NCBI GenBank assembly: GCA_013180625.2
Contig: SNVD02009519.1
Span: 3,748,501-3,812,500, forward strand
Direction: 5' to 3'
DNA length: 64,000 nt
DNA from: Boswellia sacra
Lineage: Eukaryota > Streptophyta > Magnoliopsida > Sapindales > Burseraceae
Shown here: positions 10,274 to 24,204 of the stretch, piece after piece
Position numbering within the stretch: the stretch's first letter is position 1
Layout: each line of letters begins with the position of its first letter
Translations under genes and position numbers: made by a program
Notes under the pieces: model-generated
Told to the model about the DNA's origin: nothing
Databases searched by the model: none
The model's input: the letters and a program-made list of their open reading frames with translations, nothing else

Positions 10274-11054
10274 CAAAGAGGCTCCGCTTATGCTTTGCCA
10301 GAAGTAGGCGGTAACCCCGACGTAAAACTAAACCCGTCGGAGGAGCATCGGCTGCACGAACAGTTGGGTCCATGGAGTCAGGTTCTGTGGGTGGCTGACC
10401 TTCACCGTCATCAACCGAACCTTCGTCGGAATCTGTATCTGAATCCTGAAATACACCAAACCTAACCATCAGCTTAAGCATGTGGAAATCACATAATCCA
10501 TTTTGTAAATATTGTATAGTACCGTGTCAGCATATCCGAAGTGGCCACCGAGTTACAGAACAACCTTGCGCAGAAGAACTATCTCCTCCCGCATTTCTTT
10601 GTTCTCCGCCCATAACAATGCAAGCTCACGTAAAACTATACTCTGGAACTCATCATGGACTGGCGACGCCTGTATGAGAATAATAACAAGAGCCTTCATA
10701 AACCAACGGAGCAGCAAATGTAAACGGACAAGAATACGAATGAAAATTCTTATTACATACCTGCGAACTAGGAGGAACATCGTATATAAGAGTTGGGTGG
10801 GTGGTCGCACGACCAAATGTCGAAGTCGATGCTGGTAGATGTTCGACACTATACAACAGCTTCGACATTGGACTGAAGGTCCCTCTGTCAATGTTAGAAC
10901 TGGCTGGGTCTTTTGCTGGCGCCACATCAGGTCCAACAGGGGAACTAAGGCTAGCAAGAGGTGAAGTGGGTGGACCCTCCGGAGGTGGAGCTGACGGAGC
11001 CTGTTTTTGGATGTCTTCAGGTTTGACCATAATTTGATGGTATCCTAACTTAAA
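10274..11054 (-). repeat. Duplicated RT-Ulp1 chimeric segment, copy 2
   Basis: Matches 4057-4843. On the - strand it starts with an RT scrap ([16 protein letters not shown]), runs straight into QAPSAPPPEGPP of the Ulp1-gene N-terminal exon, and ends at KHKRSLFV, before the protease domain. The upstream neighbour is element B RT (CVDYWALNQATVH); the downstream neighbour is the CAGAGCTC remnant of the element C primer site, 10 bp of PBS/leader and then gag. Both edges are sharp sequence changes. Confidence 0.85.
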
Positions 11055-13008
11055 TGCACTGTGGCTTGGTTGAGAGCCCAATAATCCACACAGAATCTTC
11101 AACTTCCGTCTTTTTTCTTCACTAGCAACACTGGACTTGAGAAAGGACTGCAACTTGGTTTGATTATACCTGCTGCCAGCATTTCTTGAACTAATCGTTC
11201 AATTACCTCCTTCTGAATTTGAGGGTAACGATAAGGTCGTACGCTTACAGGCTGCCTTTCCTCTTTGAGAACACTGGCATGGTCCCTTTCTTGGCTTGAG
11301 GGTAGACCGGTTGGCATGGTAAACACAATTTGGAACTGATTAAGGACACCATGCACTTCTTCAAGAGTTTCAGGAGGAATGGGATCTGCCAATATGGACA
11401 GAGCATTCAGCTCTAGCAGCACTCCTTGTCCACCACTCCTCACTGCTTTAATAAAATTTTTAAATTTCACCTGAGTTTTGCACAACCCAGGATCTCCTTG
11501 CAAGACCACCTTCGAACCATCCACCTTGAATTCTATTGTTAATGCCTTGCAATCAAATTTGATGATTCCCAGATTCTCCAACCATAGTATTCCAGAACCA
11601 AATCAGAACCTCCTAGCTCCAGCGGAAGGTAATCCTCCACTATTATAACTCCCTGCAAGGACAAAGCTACACCCTGCAAATTCCCTCACCTTGTATCAGC
11701 TTCCCTGTGCCCAACAACTCTCTATAACCTTCAGTATCATCCACTGGCAACTTTAGTCCCCTTACCAGAGCCTTGGAAATAAAATTATGGGTGGCCCCGG
11801 GATCAATTAGAACAACCACCTCCTGTCCACATAACTCTCCTTTCAATTTGATAGTTTTTAGTGATGTTACCCCAACGACTGAGTTCATTGAAAGCTCCAC
11901 CACCTCCGTCCGGGCTCGATGTTCTTCAGAACCTTCTTCCTCAACTTCTTCATCCTCTACTGTTAGCTCTTCCTCCCCTTGGACCACCATAACATGGGTT
12001 CCTTGAATCGGCATTTGTGACCTGAGAAGAACTTCTCATCACAACGATAGCAGAGGCTTCTCTCTCTTTTGGCTTGCAATTCAAAATCAGTCAATCTCCG
12101 AAAAGGAATCTCAGGCTTGGTTACTGCTTCCCTCCCCTGTGTTGGAGTAAGTCTGTAATTGAAGTTCCCAGTGTTCTTCGTAGGGGGTGTAGTTGGGATG
12201 GGCACATTTCTCTTCTCGTTGGAAGACTGCATAGGCTTACAAATTTTTAGAGCTGAATTTTTATGTTCTAACTTCTGGGCCAAGCCTATGATCTGTTCAA
12301 GCCCATTAGGTCTGAAAGCCTGGATCTCAGCCCTTAACTCTGGATGCAGGCCATTGATAAACTGGCCTTCCAGGAGATGTTCGGGTATGTCCGCCATTGA
12401 CGAAACCAGCCACTAGAACTGGTGGCGATACTCCTTCACGGTGCTATCTTGCCGGAGAGCCAAGAATTACTCTGAAATTCCTTCTTGTGAAACCCTAAAT
12501 CGCTCAAACAGGAGCGTCTTCAGCTCATTCCATGATCGGAGAAGTCTCCCACTGGTGCCACGCGAATGCCTCCCCTTCCATCGACACAGTAACGGCCATC
12601 AATTTCTTGGCCTCACCCATCCAATTCAAGGAAAAGAAATGCTCAACCCGATAGACCCATTCATTCGAATCCCCTCCTTCGAAGGTCGGCATCTCTACTC
12701 GACATGTTCTGATCTCCCTTTTGCTGGTTTCGCTGGTGTTGAACTCGCCGATAAAAGTTGGTGGTTTAGGCATCTCTGTTTCAGCTCTCACTGTCGACAA
12801 TTTTCACCGAGCTCCTGACGATGAAGCTGCTGCATCGCCACTGTTAGCCTTTGTCAACGTCTCCAGTCGCTCCATGATGGCTGCCATGTTCTGCTCCAAG
12901 AGGTGGACCTTTCGACAGTCCTTCTTTAACCACTTCGATCTCTTCTTGAAACAGGTTAAGCTTCTCCTCTAATACATCCATCCTTCCCTCTCCTTTCTTA
13001 CCCGCCAT
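11055..13008 (-). pseudogene. Ty3/gypsy element B gag-protease-RT remnant
   Basis: The gag ATG is at 13008 (MAGKKGEGRMDVLEEKLNLF). A frameshift near 12890 leads to PPTFIGEF, PTFEGGDSNEWVYRVEHFF and FINGLHPELRAEIQAF, the retrotransposon capsid. A zinc-knuckle-like CYRCDEKFFSGHKC (12030-12070) follows. The protease segment reads VVVLIDPGATHNFIS; the usual residue after Asp is Ser, Thr or Cys, here Pro. RT begins RPYRYPQIQKEVIERLV and SSPVLLVKKKDGS, then a frameshift, then CVDYWALNQATVH. It stops at 11055, before the catalytic aspartates. Stops also lie in the capsid near 12412 and 12470. RNase H, integrase and a 3' LTR of B are not seen. Confidence 0.85.
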
Positions 13009-13020
13009 GCCTCGATCTCA

Positions 13021-13034
13021 CTGCTCTGATACCA
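13021..13034 (-). other. Primer-binding site of element B
   Basis: The - strand reads TGGTATCAGAGCAG, complementary to the 3' end of plant initiator tRNA-Met, two bases after the LTR end. Confidence 0.85.
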
Positions 13035-13036
13035 AA

Positions 13037-13383
13037 TGGTAGGTTCTACCTCACACACACAGCACAATTTTCAAACCAGAACAGAAACATAGAAGAGAAG
13101 TTAGAGTAACAGTAGAAAAATATACTGAATTCCCTTCTCTATATTCCAAAAAATTAGAGTTTCAGTAGAGTAAGGCAGCAGACATTCGAGAGGTCTGCCA
13201 GCTCTCCCATGAGCCAAGCTCTACAAAATTTCATAACTAACTAGCTTCTCTCTCTCTTACTATTCCCTTAATGTTCTCTAACGAACTCAAACCCCTTCCA
13301 GCTCAGCAGACACAAAACCAATTCCCAGCTTTTATTCAAAACAGAAAAGAGAAAGGATAACAAAAAGAAACAAACGTCTACCA
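13037..13383 (-). repeat. 5' LTR of element B, 347 bp
   Basis: Bounded by TGGTAG (13037) and CTACCA (13383), perfect 6-bp inverted ends of the TG..CA type. The primer site lies two bases beyond its internal edge. Immediately outside 13383-13403 the sequence becomes element D pol, so B appears to have landed in D or been joined to it. Confidence 0.8.
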
Positions 13384-13402
13384 CCTCATCTTTCCACATT
13401 TC

Positions 13403-16200
13403 CTACTTTTGTCGCTTAGAGTAGGTGAATCTAATAGGAGGTTTTGATTGAGGCTTGGTGTGGTCGGGTAGCACCAATACCGATTCCTCGCCTATTGCCT
13501 TCTTTAACTCCGCGAAGGCATGTTGACATTCTTCGGACCAGTGCCATGTACGGTTCTTCTTGAGAAGATCCGGGAGTGGAGCGGCTTTGGCTGAGTAGCC
13601 ATTGATGAACCGCCTATAGCAGTTAACCAGCCCAAGAAAATATCGTAACTCCGGTACCTTGGTAGGAGGCTCCCATTCTTGAATGGTCTTCACCTTTGCT
13701 TAATCCATCATGAGCTTCTCATCCCGTATTTGGTGGCCAAGGAACTCTACCTCTCGTTGAGCAAAGGAACATTTTTCCTTCTTAACGTAGAGTTCGTTGT
13801 CGCGAAGCAATTGGATGACTTGTTTGAGGTGTTGCACGTGCTCTTTAAGAGTTGCGCTATATACCACGATGTCGTCCAAGTATACCGCCACGAAGCGATC
13901 GAGATAGGGATGGAATAATTTGTTCATGAGGGTGCAAAAGGTGGCAGGTGCATTGGTGAGGCCGAATTGCATGAATAAGAATTCGTAAGCATCATACCTT
14001 ATTACGCAAGCGATCTTCGGTTCGTCACCTTTGGCAATGCACACTTGGTAGTATCCCGATCTCAAGTCAAGCTTCGTGAAGTATCGAGCCTTCCCAACTT
14101 GGTCAAACAACTCTGTAATCAGTGGAATCGGGTACTTGTTTTTTATGGTGATTTTGTTAAGTGCCTGATAGTCGACACACATACGGAGGGATCCATCCTT
14201 CTTCTTTTGGAAAAGGACGGGTGCACCATATGGAGCTTTCGAGGGCTAGATGTATCCTATATCAAGGAGATCTTGGAGTTGCTTCTTTAACTTCGCAAGT
14301 TCGAGTGGCGCCATGCGGTAAGGCGTCATAGCTGAAGGCTTGGAACTGGGCTCAAACTCGATTTGGTGATCCACTTCCCATCGTGGAGGCAACTTCTTTG
14401 GAAGTTCTTGGGGTATGATGTCCTTGTATTCCTCAAGAACGGCTTGGACTCATCTTGACAATGGGTCCTTGAAAATGATGCCCTCCCCATTGTTTAACTC
14501 ACGAACGGTGGTAAGGAAACTTGGGTCCTTCTTCATCTCCCATTTGAATTATAGCGCGGATAGTATCTTGTTCTCAACCTTTGCTGTACGTTCCATCGTA
14601 ACCATGCATGATTAACTCCCATCGAGAATGCTAAAGGAGTTAGAAACCTGTATGAGGAAAGCATGGACTTGGTCAAAGAATTCCATGCCCAACATTACTT
14701 GGAAGTCATCCATGGGGACGATGGAGAAATTAAGCTTTCAGCTCCAAGTGCCAAGTTCTACCGATGTTGCCTTAGATACCCCCAATATTGCCTTGACGGG
14801 TGAGTTTACCGCCTTGATGGTGCCTCCTCTATTGATATATTTGAGGCCTAACCGTTTGGTCTCTTCTTCGGAAATGAAGTTGTGTGTGGCTCTCATATCA
14901 AGCATTCCCCGTACATCCTTGCTATTGATTGTGGCGCTCACGTATATTAGACCACTTTGAATATGGGTGGGTCTTTTGAGTACGCCAATGGTGCGGAGAA
15001 AACTTATCCTCGCTTGGGGCTCCTCATTTGTACGCCCTCATGTTGAGCAGCTAGGGCGTTGAGGGTCTTCCTTTTTGGGCAATCATGCACCCAATAAGGG
15101 CCATCACAAATGAAACAAGGGCTTTTTAGTTTATGAACGTCGAACTTACCTTTGTTAGGTGTGTCACGTTTGTCTCCCCCGAATAGTTTACGTGCACCAC
15201 CTTCCTTTCGAGCATGATCCTTCTTGGTATTCCGCTCTCCCGCACCTTTTCCATGGTTGGCCTTCCTATCCTTGGATTGGAAGGTGTAGTCTATGACGGA
15301 TTCAGCTACGGCTATGGCATCATCAAGATTTTACACATCGCGCCTTTCAAGCTCGACCTTCACCCAATCCTTGAGCCCGTCAAGGAAGTAGAAGAGGGAG
15401 TTCTTTTCGTACATGTCCTCGATCTCTAGGATGATGGTGGTGAACTCCCTCATATACTCCCTAATGGTGCCGCTTTGCTTCAATCGACGGAGGTGGCCCC
15501 TTGCCTCCTTTTCGATATTGCTAGGAGAGAAGTGCTTCCGAAGTTCTCTCTTGAAGTCCTCCCTTGTGCAAAGGGAGAAGATGCCTCTGCCCACGTCGCC
15601 ATGCTTTCGATGCCACCATAATTGGGTTGCATCTCATAAGAATGTGAGCGTAATGTCGATCGTCATGGACACCTTTGGCTTCGAAGTATTGCTCCAAGCC
15701 GAATAAGAAGTTTTCAACTTCCGTGGCGTTGCGAGTGCCATTGTATGTGGTAGGAGTAGGCACTTGTATGGTGTTTAGCCCACTTGTGTAAGACTGGTCA
15801 ACACGATTACATCGATGCTTCTCCCATTCCGTGCGAGATTCCTCCACTTCCGCACGAATTGCTCGCAACTCGTGCTCCACAAAGGTTCACAAGCCTACGA
15901 GCTCTCGTGTAAGGTTGTGTAGCTCCTTTTCATAGGCTTTGCTAAACTCAAGGATGTTGGACTTTATGACTTGGGTGATCTCTCCATAATCCGTTTCTAG
16001 GTCTTCATGACGATCGGAGAGGCCCTCAATAACATTGTCCATCCCTGAGATAGCTTGCTCTATACTAGCAACACGCGGCTCCAAGGCTTCTGCGAGTGGA
16101 GCTTCGGACTTACCACGTTTTCCTTGTGGGCATGGTTGAGGCTGAGGTTGCTCCTCTCATCAACAAACTTACTCCTCCATGGTCACTTCAATATTGGATG
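13403..16200 (-). pseudogene. Ty3/gypsy element D gag-protease-RT remnant
   Basis: From 5' to 3' on the - strand: a coiled-coil-like gag N-terminus (15887-16084), a capsid segment with TPTTYNGTRNATEVENFLFG and YFEAKG (15521-15880), and DFKRELRKHFSPSNIEKEAR (15331-15594). A zinc knuckle is not clear. The protease segment (14738-14941) reads GMLDMRATHNFISEEETKRL, where the DTGA-type motif has become DMRA. RT (13700-14182) is well preserved: [41 protein letters not shown] and YLDDIVVYS (the YxDD box). A TAA at 13700-13702 interrupts it, then [18 protein letters not shown] and [17 protein letters not shown] follow. Homology ends at [10 protein letters not shown], next to the LTR of B, so RNase H and integrase are gone. 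Confidence 0.88.
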
Positions 16201-16221
16201 CCATGCCATTGTGCTCGAACC

Positions 16222-16235
16222 GTGCTCTGATACCA
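16222..16235 (-). other. Primer-binding site of element D
   Basis: The - strand reads TTGGTATCAGAGCA, complementary to the initiator tRNA-Met 3' end, a few bases after the LTR end at 16238. Confidence 0.85.
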
Positions 16236-16237
16236 AC

Positions 16238-16753
16238 TGTCACGAACTTAAAGGTTTGCGCAGCACGCTCGTGTGGCACTTAGACAACTTGAACCCGAAA
16301 GTTGCTAAGTAAGCCTTGTAGTTTGCATTCTCACTCAAAGAGAAGATCGGACCATTTAGCTAAAGAGCATTGTAGGCAAGAAGAGAAGAGATGGAAGATT
16401 GGAGGCAAGTGTTGCAAGATAAAAAATCTTTATATTACACAAGAATGCTTGCTTACAACTTTGATTGAGTTTGCTTGGATGATTTACAAATGGGCCTTGG
16501 AGGGGTATTTATAGTGAACCACCTCCTAAATGAATTGTTAGGATTTAATGCACTAAGGGTCCTAATTCACTATCTAGAATCATCTATTAAAATATCTAAA
16601 TATTTACAAGAAAGAATTATAAAAACTTGACTTGCTAGAGAATTTTAGAAGGTGTGCTTGGGCTTGCAAGCTTTCCAGAAGTTAGGCCAAGCTTTATGCA
16701 TATTTGAGTCATTTCTAACAAGCAAATTGGACGGGTTGTAACAATATGTAACA
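16238..16753 (-). repeat. 5' LTR of element D, about 506-516 bp
   Basis: On the + strand the inner edge is TGTCACGAAC (16238). The outer edge is ...TTGTAACA at 16743 or ...ATGTAACA at 16753, so the inverted ends are TGTTAC/GTGACA. On the - strand a TATA-like CTATAAATAC lies at about 16505-16516, plausible as the LTR promoter. I could not choose between the two outer ends because the opposite LTR and target duplication are missing. Confidence 0.72.
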
Positions 16754-17066
16754 CTAACTAGAAAAGCTGCCCTTTTTTATAGACTATAACTAATTCTCAT
16801 GAAAAACCAGACTAACCCCACAAGATTGCAATAGACCGGCCCCAAAATGGCCAAGCAACTGCTAATTTCTCTTCTTTACCTCCTGGTGTTTGGTAGGCTT
16901 CAATAAACATTACATCTTCTCAGTGTCATGTACTGTACTTTGAAGTCTATATGGTGATAAATGGTGCATATTTAATACCAATATTAAATGGATCATCTAC
17001 TGTAAGAAATATCTACTATTAGACTAATATGTTCATGAATAACATGATTTTGATAAACTTCTCAGC
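16754..17066. other. Spacer between element D and subtilase copy 1
   Basis: AT-rich, non-coding by eye. It may contain decayed intron of the subtilase copy (an acceptor-like TCAG at about 17065 precedes the first recognisable exon). Confidence 0.5.
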
Positions 17067-18117
17067 AATCCAGTGGCAACTCTCTTGGTCGGAGAGACCT
17101 GGAAGGATATAGTGGCTCCTAGAGTGGTCTCGTTTTCTTCGAGGGGTCCCGATACCATCTCCTGACATCCTTAAGGCAAACCTCATCCTCAATATTTGAA
17201 TCATATTCATATTTTCAACAGAATTGTCGAAAAAATGGGAATTTTTTTTCTTGAATAAATAATGATCATTCTGATTTCACTGCACCTGGTGTTAATATCC
17301 TTGCTGCCTGGTCTCCTGTGTTGCACCCTCTTCAGTTTAGAGCAAGGATACCAGGAAAGTCAATTACACCATTATCTCTGGAATATGAATGTCTTGCCCA
17401 CAAGCTAGAGGAGCCGCAGCTATATAAAGGCAATCCAGCCAAGCTGGTCTCCTGCTGCAATCAAATCTGCACTCATGATCACGGGTAAAAATAAGATAAT
17501 CTCCTGTTCAAGTTTCTTGCACTTGCTAAAACAATTATGTCTCTCTTTCAAACCAGCATACATCATGGACCAAGGACGGAGGACACCAGAGAATTTGCTT
17601 AGATCCGGGCATATCAACCCTGTGAAGGCAGTAAATCCTGGGTTAGTTTTTGTATGCATCTGAGGCTGATTATGTTGACTTCCTCTGTAAGCAAGGTTAC
17701 AAGTTACAGCAACACCGTGCTAAGACTTATCACAAGCTATGAAGTTCTCTGTAAAGACACCGATCCTGACAGGCAATGGGATCTGAATTACCATTAGCCA
17801 TAGAAGAGGGTCGGAAGATCCACAGGCAGTTTCACAACCAATGTAGGCTTGCCAAATTCGACCTACTATGCTCGAGTAAATGTGCCCAATACTCTCAACG
17901 TTAAGGTGAAGCCACCCGTTCTTTCGTTTTCAGCTGCTGGAGAGAAAAAAAGTAACTCACAATGTCAGTGAATGGACCAGAGATTACTCAGGAGCCAATT
18001 ATATCAGGCTCTATCTCTTGGTTAGATGGTGTTCATGTGATGAGAAGCCCTCTTGTGGTATACAACTTCCTCCCATCAAAATTCGGTAATGATGCCACCC
18101 ACAGAGCAATGAGATAA
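17067..18117 (+). pseudogene. Subtilase (cucumisin-like) pseudogene 1, C-terminal half
   Basis: Family members are secreted subtilisin-like serine proteases. Only the C-terminal half remains. The first exon reads NPVATLLVGETWKDIVAPRV and VVSFSSRGPDTIS, then a two-base deletion shifts the frame before PDILK. After an intron, FTAPGVNILAAWSPV is recognisable. The catalytic-serine motif, normally SGTSMSCPHASGAA, here reads SGI, stop, MSCPQARGAA. The codon for the nucleophile is TGA (17386-17388), one base from TCA, and a second stop follows in YIKA. The fibronectin-III-like tail is clear: GLPNSTYYARVNVPNTLNVK, then PPVLSFSAAGEKK and, after a frameshift, ISGSISWLDGVHV, ending at TAA 18115-18117. 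Preserved introns show that it is a decayed gene copy, not a retrocopy. Confidence 0.9.
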
Positions 18118-20085
18118 ACACTACAGGTTCCTCTATGTATCACAAAAATGGAATTTCCAGGAGAATCTGAGTCATCAAAGTGAGGTTATATTGCCTACAC
18201 AGTGTAGTGATGGCATGATTCTATCATCTCTCCGTTGCAGCAATAAATCCATAATAATGTTACTGTCATGTAAAACCAGATGTGTACTCCAGTTATCCTT
18301 GATTTTGGCTTGTATAATCTTCTGTTCAGTAGTCTAGTTTGAGCATTAAAATTGTTGAGAGCGTATTTAACTTGATAACATTAGATTCTTGCCATCAAAG
18401 CCTTGAACAACTCAACTCAAACCCAAAAGAATAGCCTGGGATAAGATAATATCATAGTACTCATGCAGCACAAAGTTGGCCAGCAATATGTTCATAACCT
18501 GCTAATCATGATATACAGTGTGTGTAATAACAGCTGCAGCCCCTTGGAGGGTTAACCTCCCAAAACATGCAAAACTGTTAACCAACTGAATTATTATGAC
18601 ATAACTAACTTTGTATTTGATTTTCTATGTGATTTACTTTCATCAAGGAAGGATTTTACAAGGTATAGCTAAAGACAATACCATGAGCAGAAATGATAAA
18701 TCTTCCATTGCTAACTGTCAGACGCTAGTTTCATTTTTTTGTCACAGAATGATACAGTTGGTTTGACAGATTGGGCTATGAAGGTTTTGAATTTGATTTT
18801 GACAATCACGTAACTAATTAAGGGTGCGGAAAAGGACTTCATATTGAACCGAGCACTATTTATAATGTTCCTCCTCTAGCTGACCTGATAAGCTACGTGG
18901 CTCAACATACTACATAAACATTGCAAGCTATTAAAAGATGTCTCCATTTTAGGTAAAGGATATCGTTTGAGATTTGCTCAAATGCACATCATATATCCTG
19001 ATTCATAGCAGGACGTGTTCAATACACAAAGCTTGAAGTTCCAGTAGTATTTTTCCTGGAAATAAATCTGACCACGTGACTGATTGATCCTGGAAACACA
19101 TGGGAGCCATTACTATCTCAATAAGATGAATTTACTCTTTTTTTTACAGTTAAATTAGACTCTCCTAGTTTCCTACTTCATGTTAGATTAAGATTTGTCA
19201 ATTTTTAAGTTCCTCTAACTTAGTTTTGTTGTTGTTAACATTATTAGTCGTTATTATCTATTGGTTACTAGGACTAGCTCAAAAGAAAGGAGAAATAAAT
19301 CAATACAGCATCTACTTCCAGCAACATGCTATACAGTTCAAAACATTTAGATGGTATTTTGTTCTAGGCGAGATGGAGAAAGAATTCACTTTAAGCAAAT
19401 TCCAACTCAACTCCTCTTGGTTTTGGTTCTGACACTTTAAATCTCTCCGTTTAGGTCATACGAAGATAGTGTTCACAAAGCGTTTGAGAATGATTAACTG
19501 GATATGGCTCTTAATTATTGAAACATACAAGCATAAACTTCTGAATGCCAGCATCAGACATAACTGCAAGAAAAAAAATCCGAAGGGACAAATTGACCTA
19601 CCAAGGAGAAGAAAAGGACGAGAAAAAGACATATCTAAGTGTTCAAACTTATGAGAAAGACATTTGCTCCCAATAAGGTGAAGATTACTAATGAAATGCA
19701 ACAAAAGTATGAATTTATTTCTTGTACTGCAACAGATGAAATGTTGCAGACAAATCTACTCTAAGGTTACCTATAAGTAACCTGCAATCTGAACTCCAAG
19801 AAATACCATACCAAACTCACTCAACCCAATATGTCCCACGTATAGCTACTATCTCTTTTGAAGATTTTAGTTCTTGCAGCCTTAGTATTAAGGTGCCATT
19901 CCCATGAAAGAAAGGTACAGAAATTCTCCTACTGTCTCACTTCCAAAGTCAGTCCAAGGTGTAACACATTATTTGCAGAAGTCTACTTTATGCAAGGGGT
20001 CATTTATGAACGAGAGATAGCCTACTAGCAGAATATACTAAAAAAGTGAAGATTTTATGCAGGTACATAATATATATATATATAT
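18118..20085. other. Spacer between the two subtilase copies
   Basis: About 2 kb of non-coding sequence. Candidate frames at 19226-19432 and 19456-19704 have no family resemblance. A short (TA)n run lies near 20070-20085. No clear transposon ends were seen. Confidence 0.55.
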
Positions 20086-22560
<2,475 letters not shown>

Positions 22561-24204
22561 ACTCCAACAATCCTCATCCATGGACAAAGAAATCATTACC
22601 ACAAGGCTCTTCTATGTATCAGAGAAGAGGGATTCGTGGGGAACATTTCGGAAAATGGCAAAGTTAAACTAACATTGCGTGGTACCACAACTGTGTCACA
22701 ACTGCACTGTCTCTATTCAGGCATCAATAAAACTCATGTAGCATAGATTTTCACTTCATGCAGATCATATTTGATTCTCTTTCTTATATTTCTACTTGTT
22801 ATTTGACTCGCTGCTTCCCTGAACAGCTCAAAGCAGGAGTTTGAATCCCGCACCAGTTTAGTCGTTTTGTCTCATTTACAGTATGTTCTTGACACAGACC
22901 GGCGCATGAACAGCTGAACATCCAAGTTGCAATAAATCCATCTTGGGGAAAATCTAACTGTCAGAAACTTTAAATTTTGAAGGTAAAAAGTTTTTACTTC
23001 CAGACAGTAAGATATCAGACCATTAAGTGGGTAGGGGAAGATGAAGTGCTATAAACTGCCACTTTGTAAAATAATTCCCTTGTATGAATTAATGGTACGC
23101 CAGACAGAAGCCAGTGTACGATGTACATTAGCAAGGTCTCAATTACGAATAATAAATTGATTTTCCATCTCAACCCAAATTTACAATGTAACAATTTATA
23201 TGAATAATAAATTCAGCCCCGAACTTGAGCATATTAAAATTATTTTAAGGGCAAAGTCCTAGAGTAGAAATTGAAACATTGTGTACTTAAAAAAATAATA
23301 ATAATTATGATAGTAACAATTTAGCAATGTAGAATGTAGAGGTTCTTATGGTAGCTGTGATAAAGAAATGGATACAAAAATTTCGATCACATACCAGCAT
23401 CTTCAGGGATTACTAATGCATAGTAATAGAGTATAATTATAAATCACTATTGTTGGGTAGCACCAGCATTGGCATGCATAATCAAGTCCAGAAACTTTCT
23501 TCACAATCCATTCATCTTAGCTTTTGAAGAGGGAACTTGGGGTTGTCAATTTGCGTTGCTTGTTGGCATGCATAAATCACACCACCAAGTTGGAGTTCCA
23601 CTGAGCGTTCCACTGAGCAGCATGATTTTACATAAGATGCAGCTAAACATTACTTGTAATGCCAAATGAATGCAACATTATAATTGAACGGTTACATGCA
23701 AGGGAAAGATAGTTAGTTTATCATAAGAAAGGCTTCCTGTCATCAAAAGTAGTAAGCAATAACAAGATCGCCATGCATTTTCAAGGAATGATGTCTGGTA
23801 AAAATCAAATTTACCAAAAAACATTCTATTTTCATATCTCCCGAAAACTTTTTACCATACTCAAGTTCTTCATTGATATCCTTTGCTAAATTTTCTTTAA
23901 TGCTGAAATCCTGACTCCACAAAATCTTCATAACTAATTACAAACCAAACCCTAAACACACAAAGCATTTACCATTCAGGCTAAGATACTTGCAATGTGA
24001 AAATGGCTTTCTGATAGTTGCCAACGGAACATATCAATTGTCATGGTATTGGTCACGCATAACTAAATTTTCTTTTGGAACAATCATTGCATTCTAAGTC
24101 AGATTACAGAGGTTGAACGAAAGATATGAAAAGATGAGGATGAAAACCGACTAAAAGTGAGGAAAACTCACCAGGCCTGCTTGACCTAGAATAACTGCTT
24201 GTCT
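22561..24204. other. Spacer between subtilase copy 2 and the dioxygenase gene
   Basis: Non-coding by eye; the right end should include the 3' UTR of the - strand dioxygenase gene. A TTTGAATCCCGCACC word near 22846 resembles a tRNA T-arm, but no tRNA can be built around it. Frames at 23469-23669 and 23743-23931 show no family resemblance. Confidence 0.55.

Noticed and set aside
12441..12972. + strand ORFs of 125 and 83 residues
   Set aside because: Antisense to the element B gag, which is recognisable on the - strand.
22835..22865. tRNA-like T-arm word (TTTGAATCCCGCACC)
   Set aside because: No acceptor stem, D-arm or anticodon arm can be formed at the right spacing.
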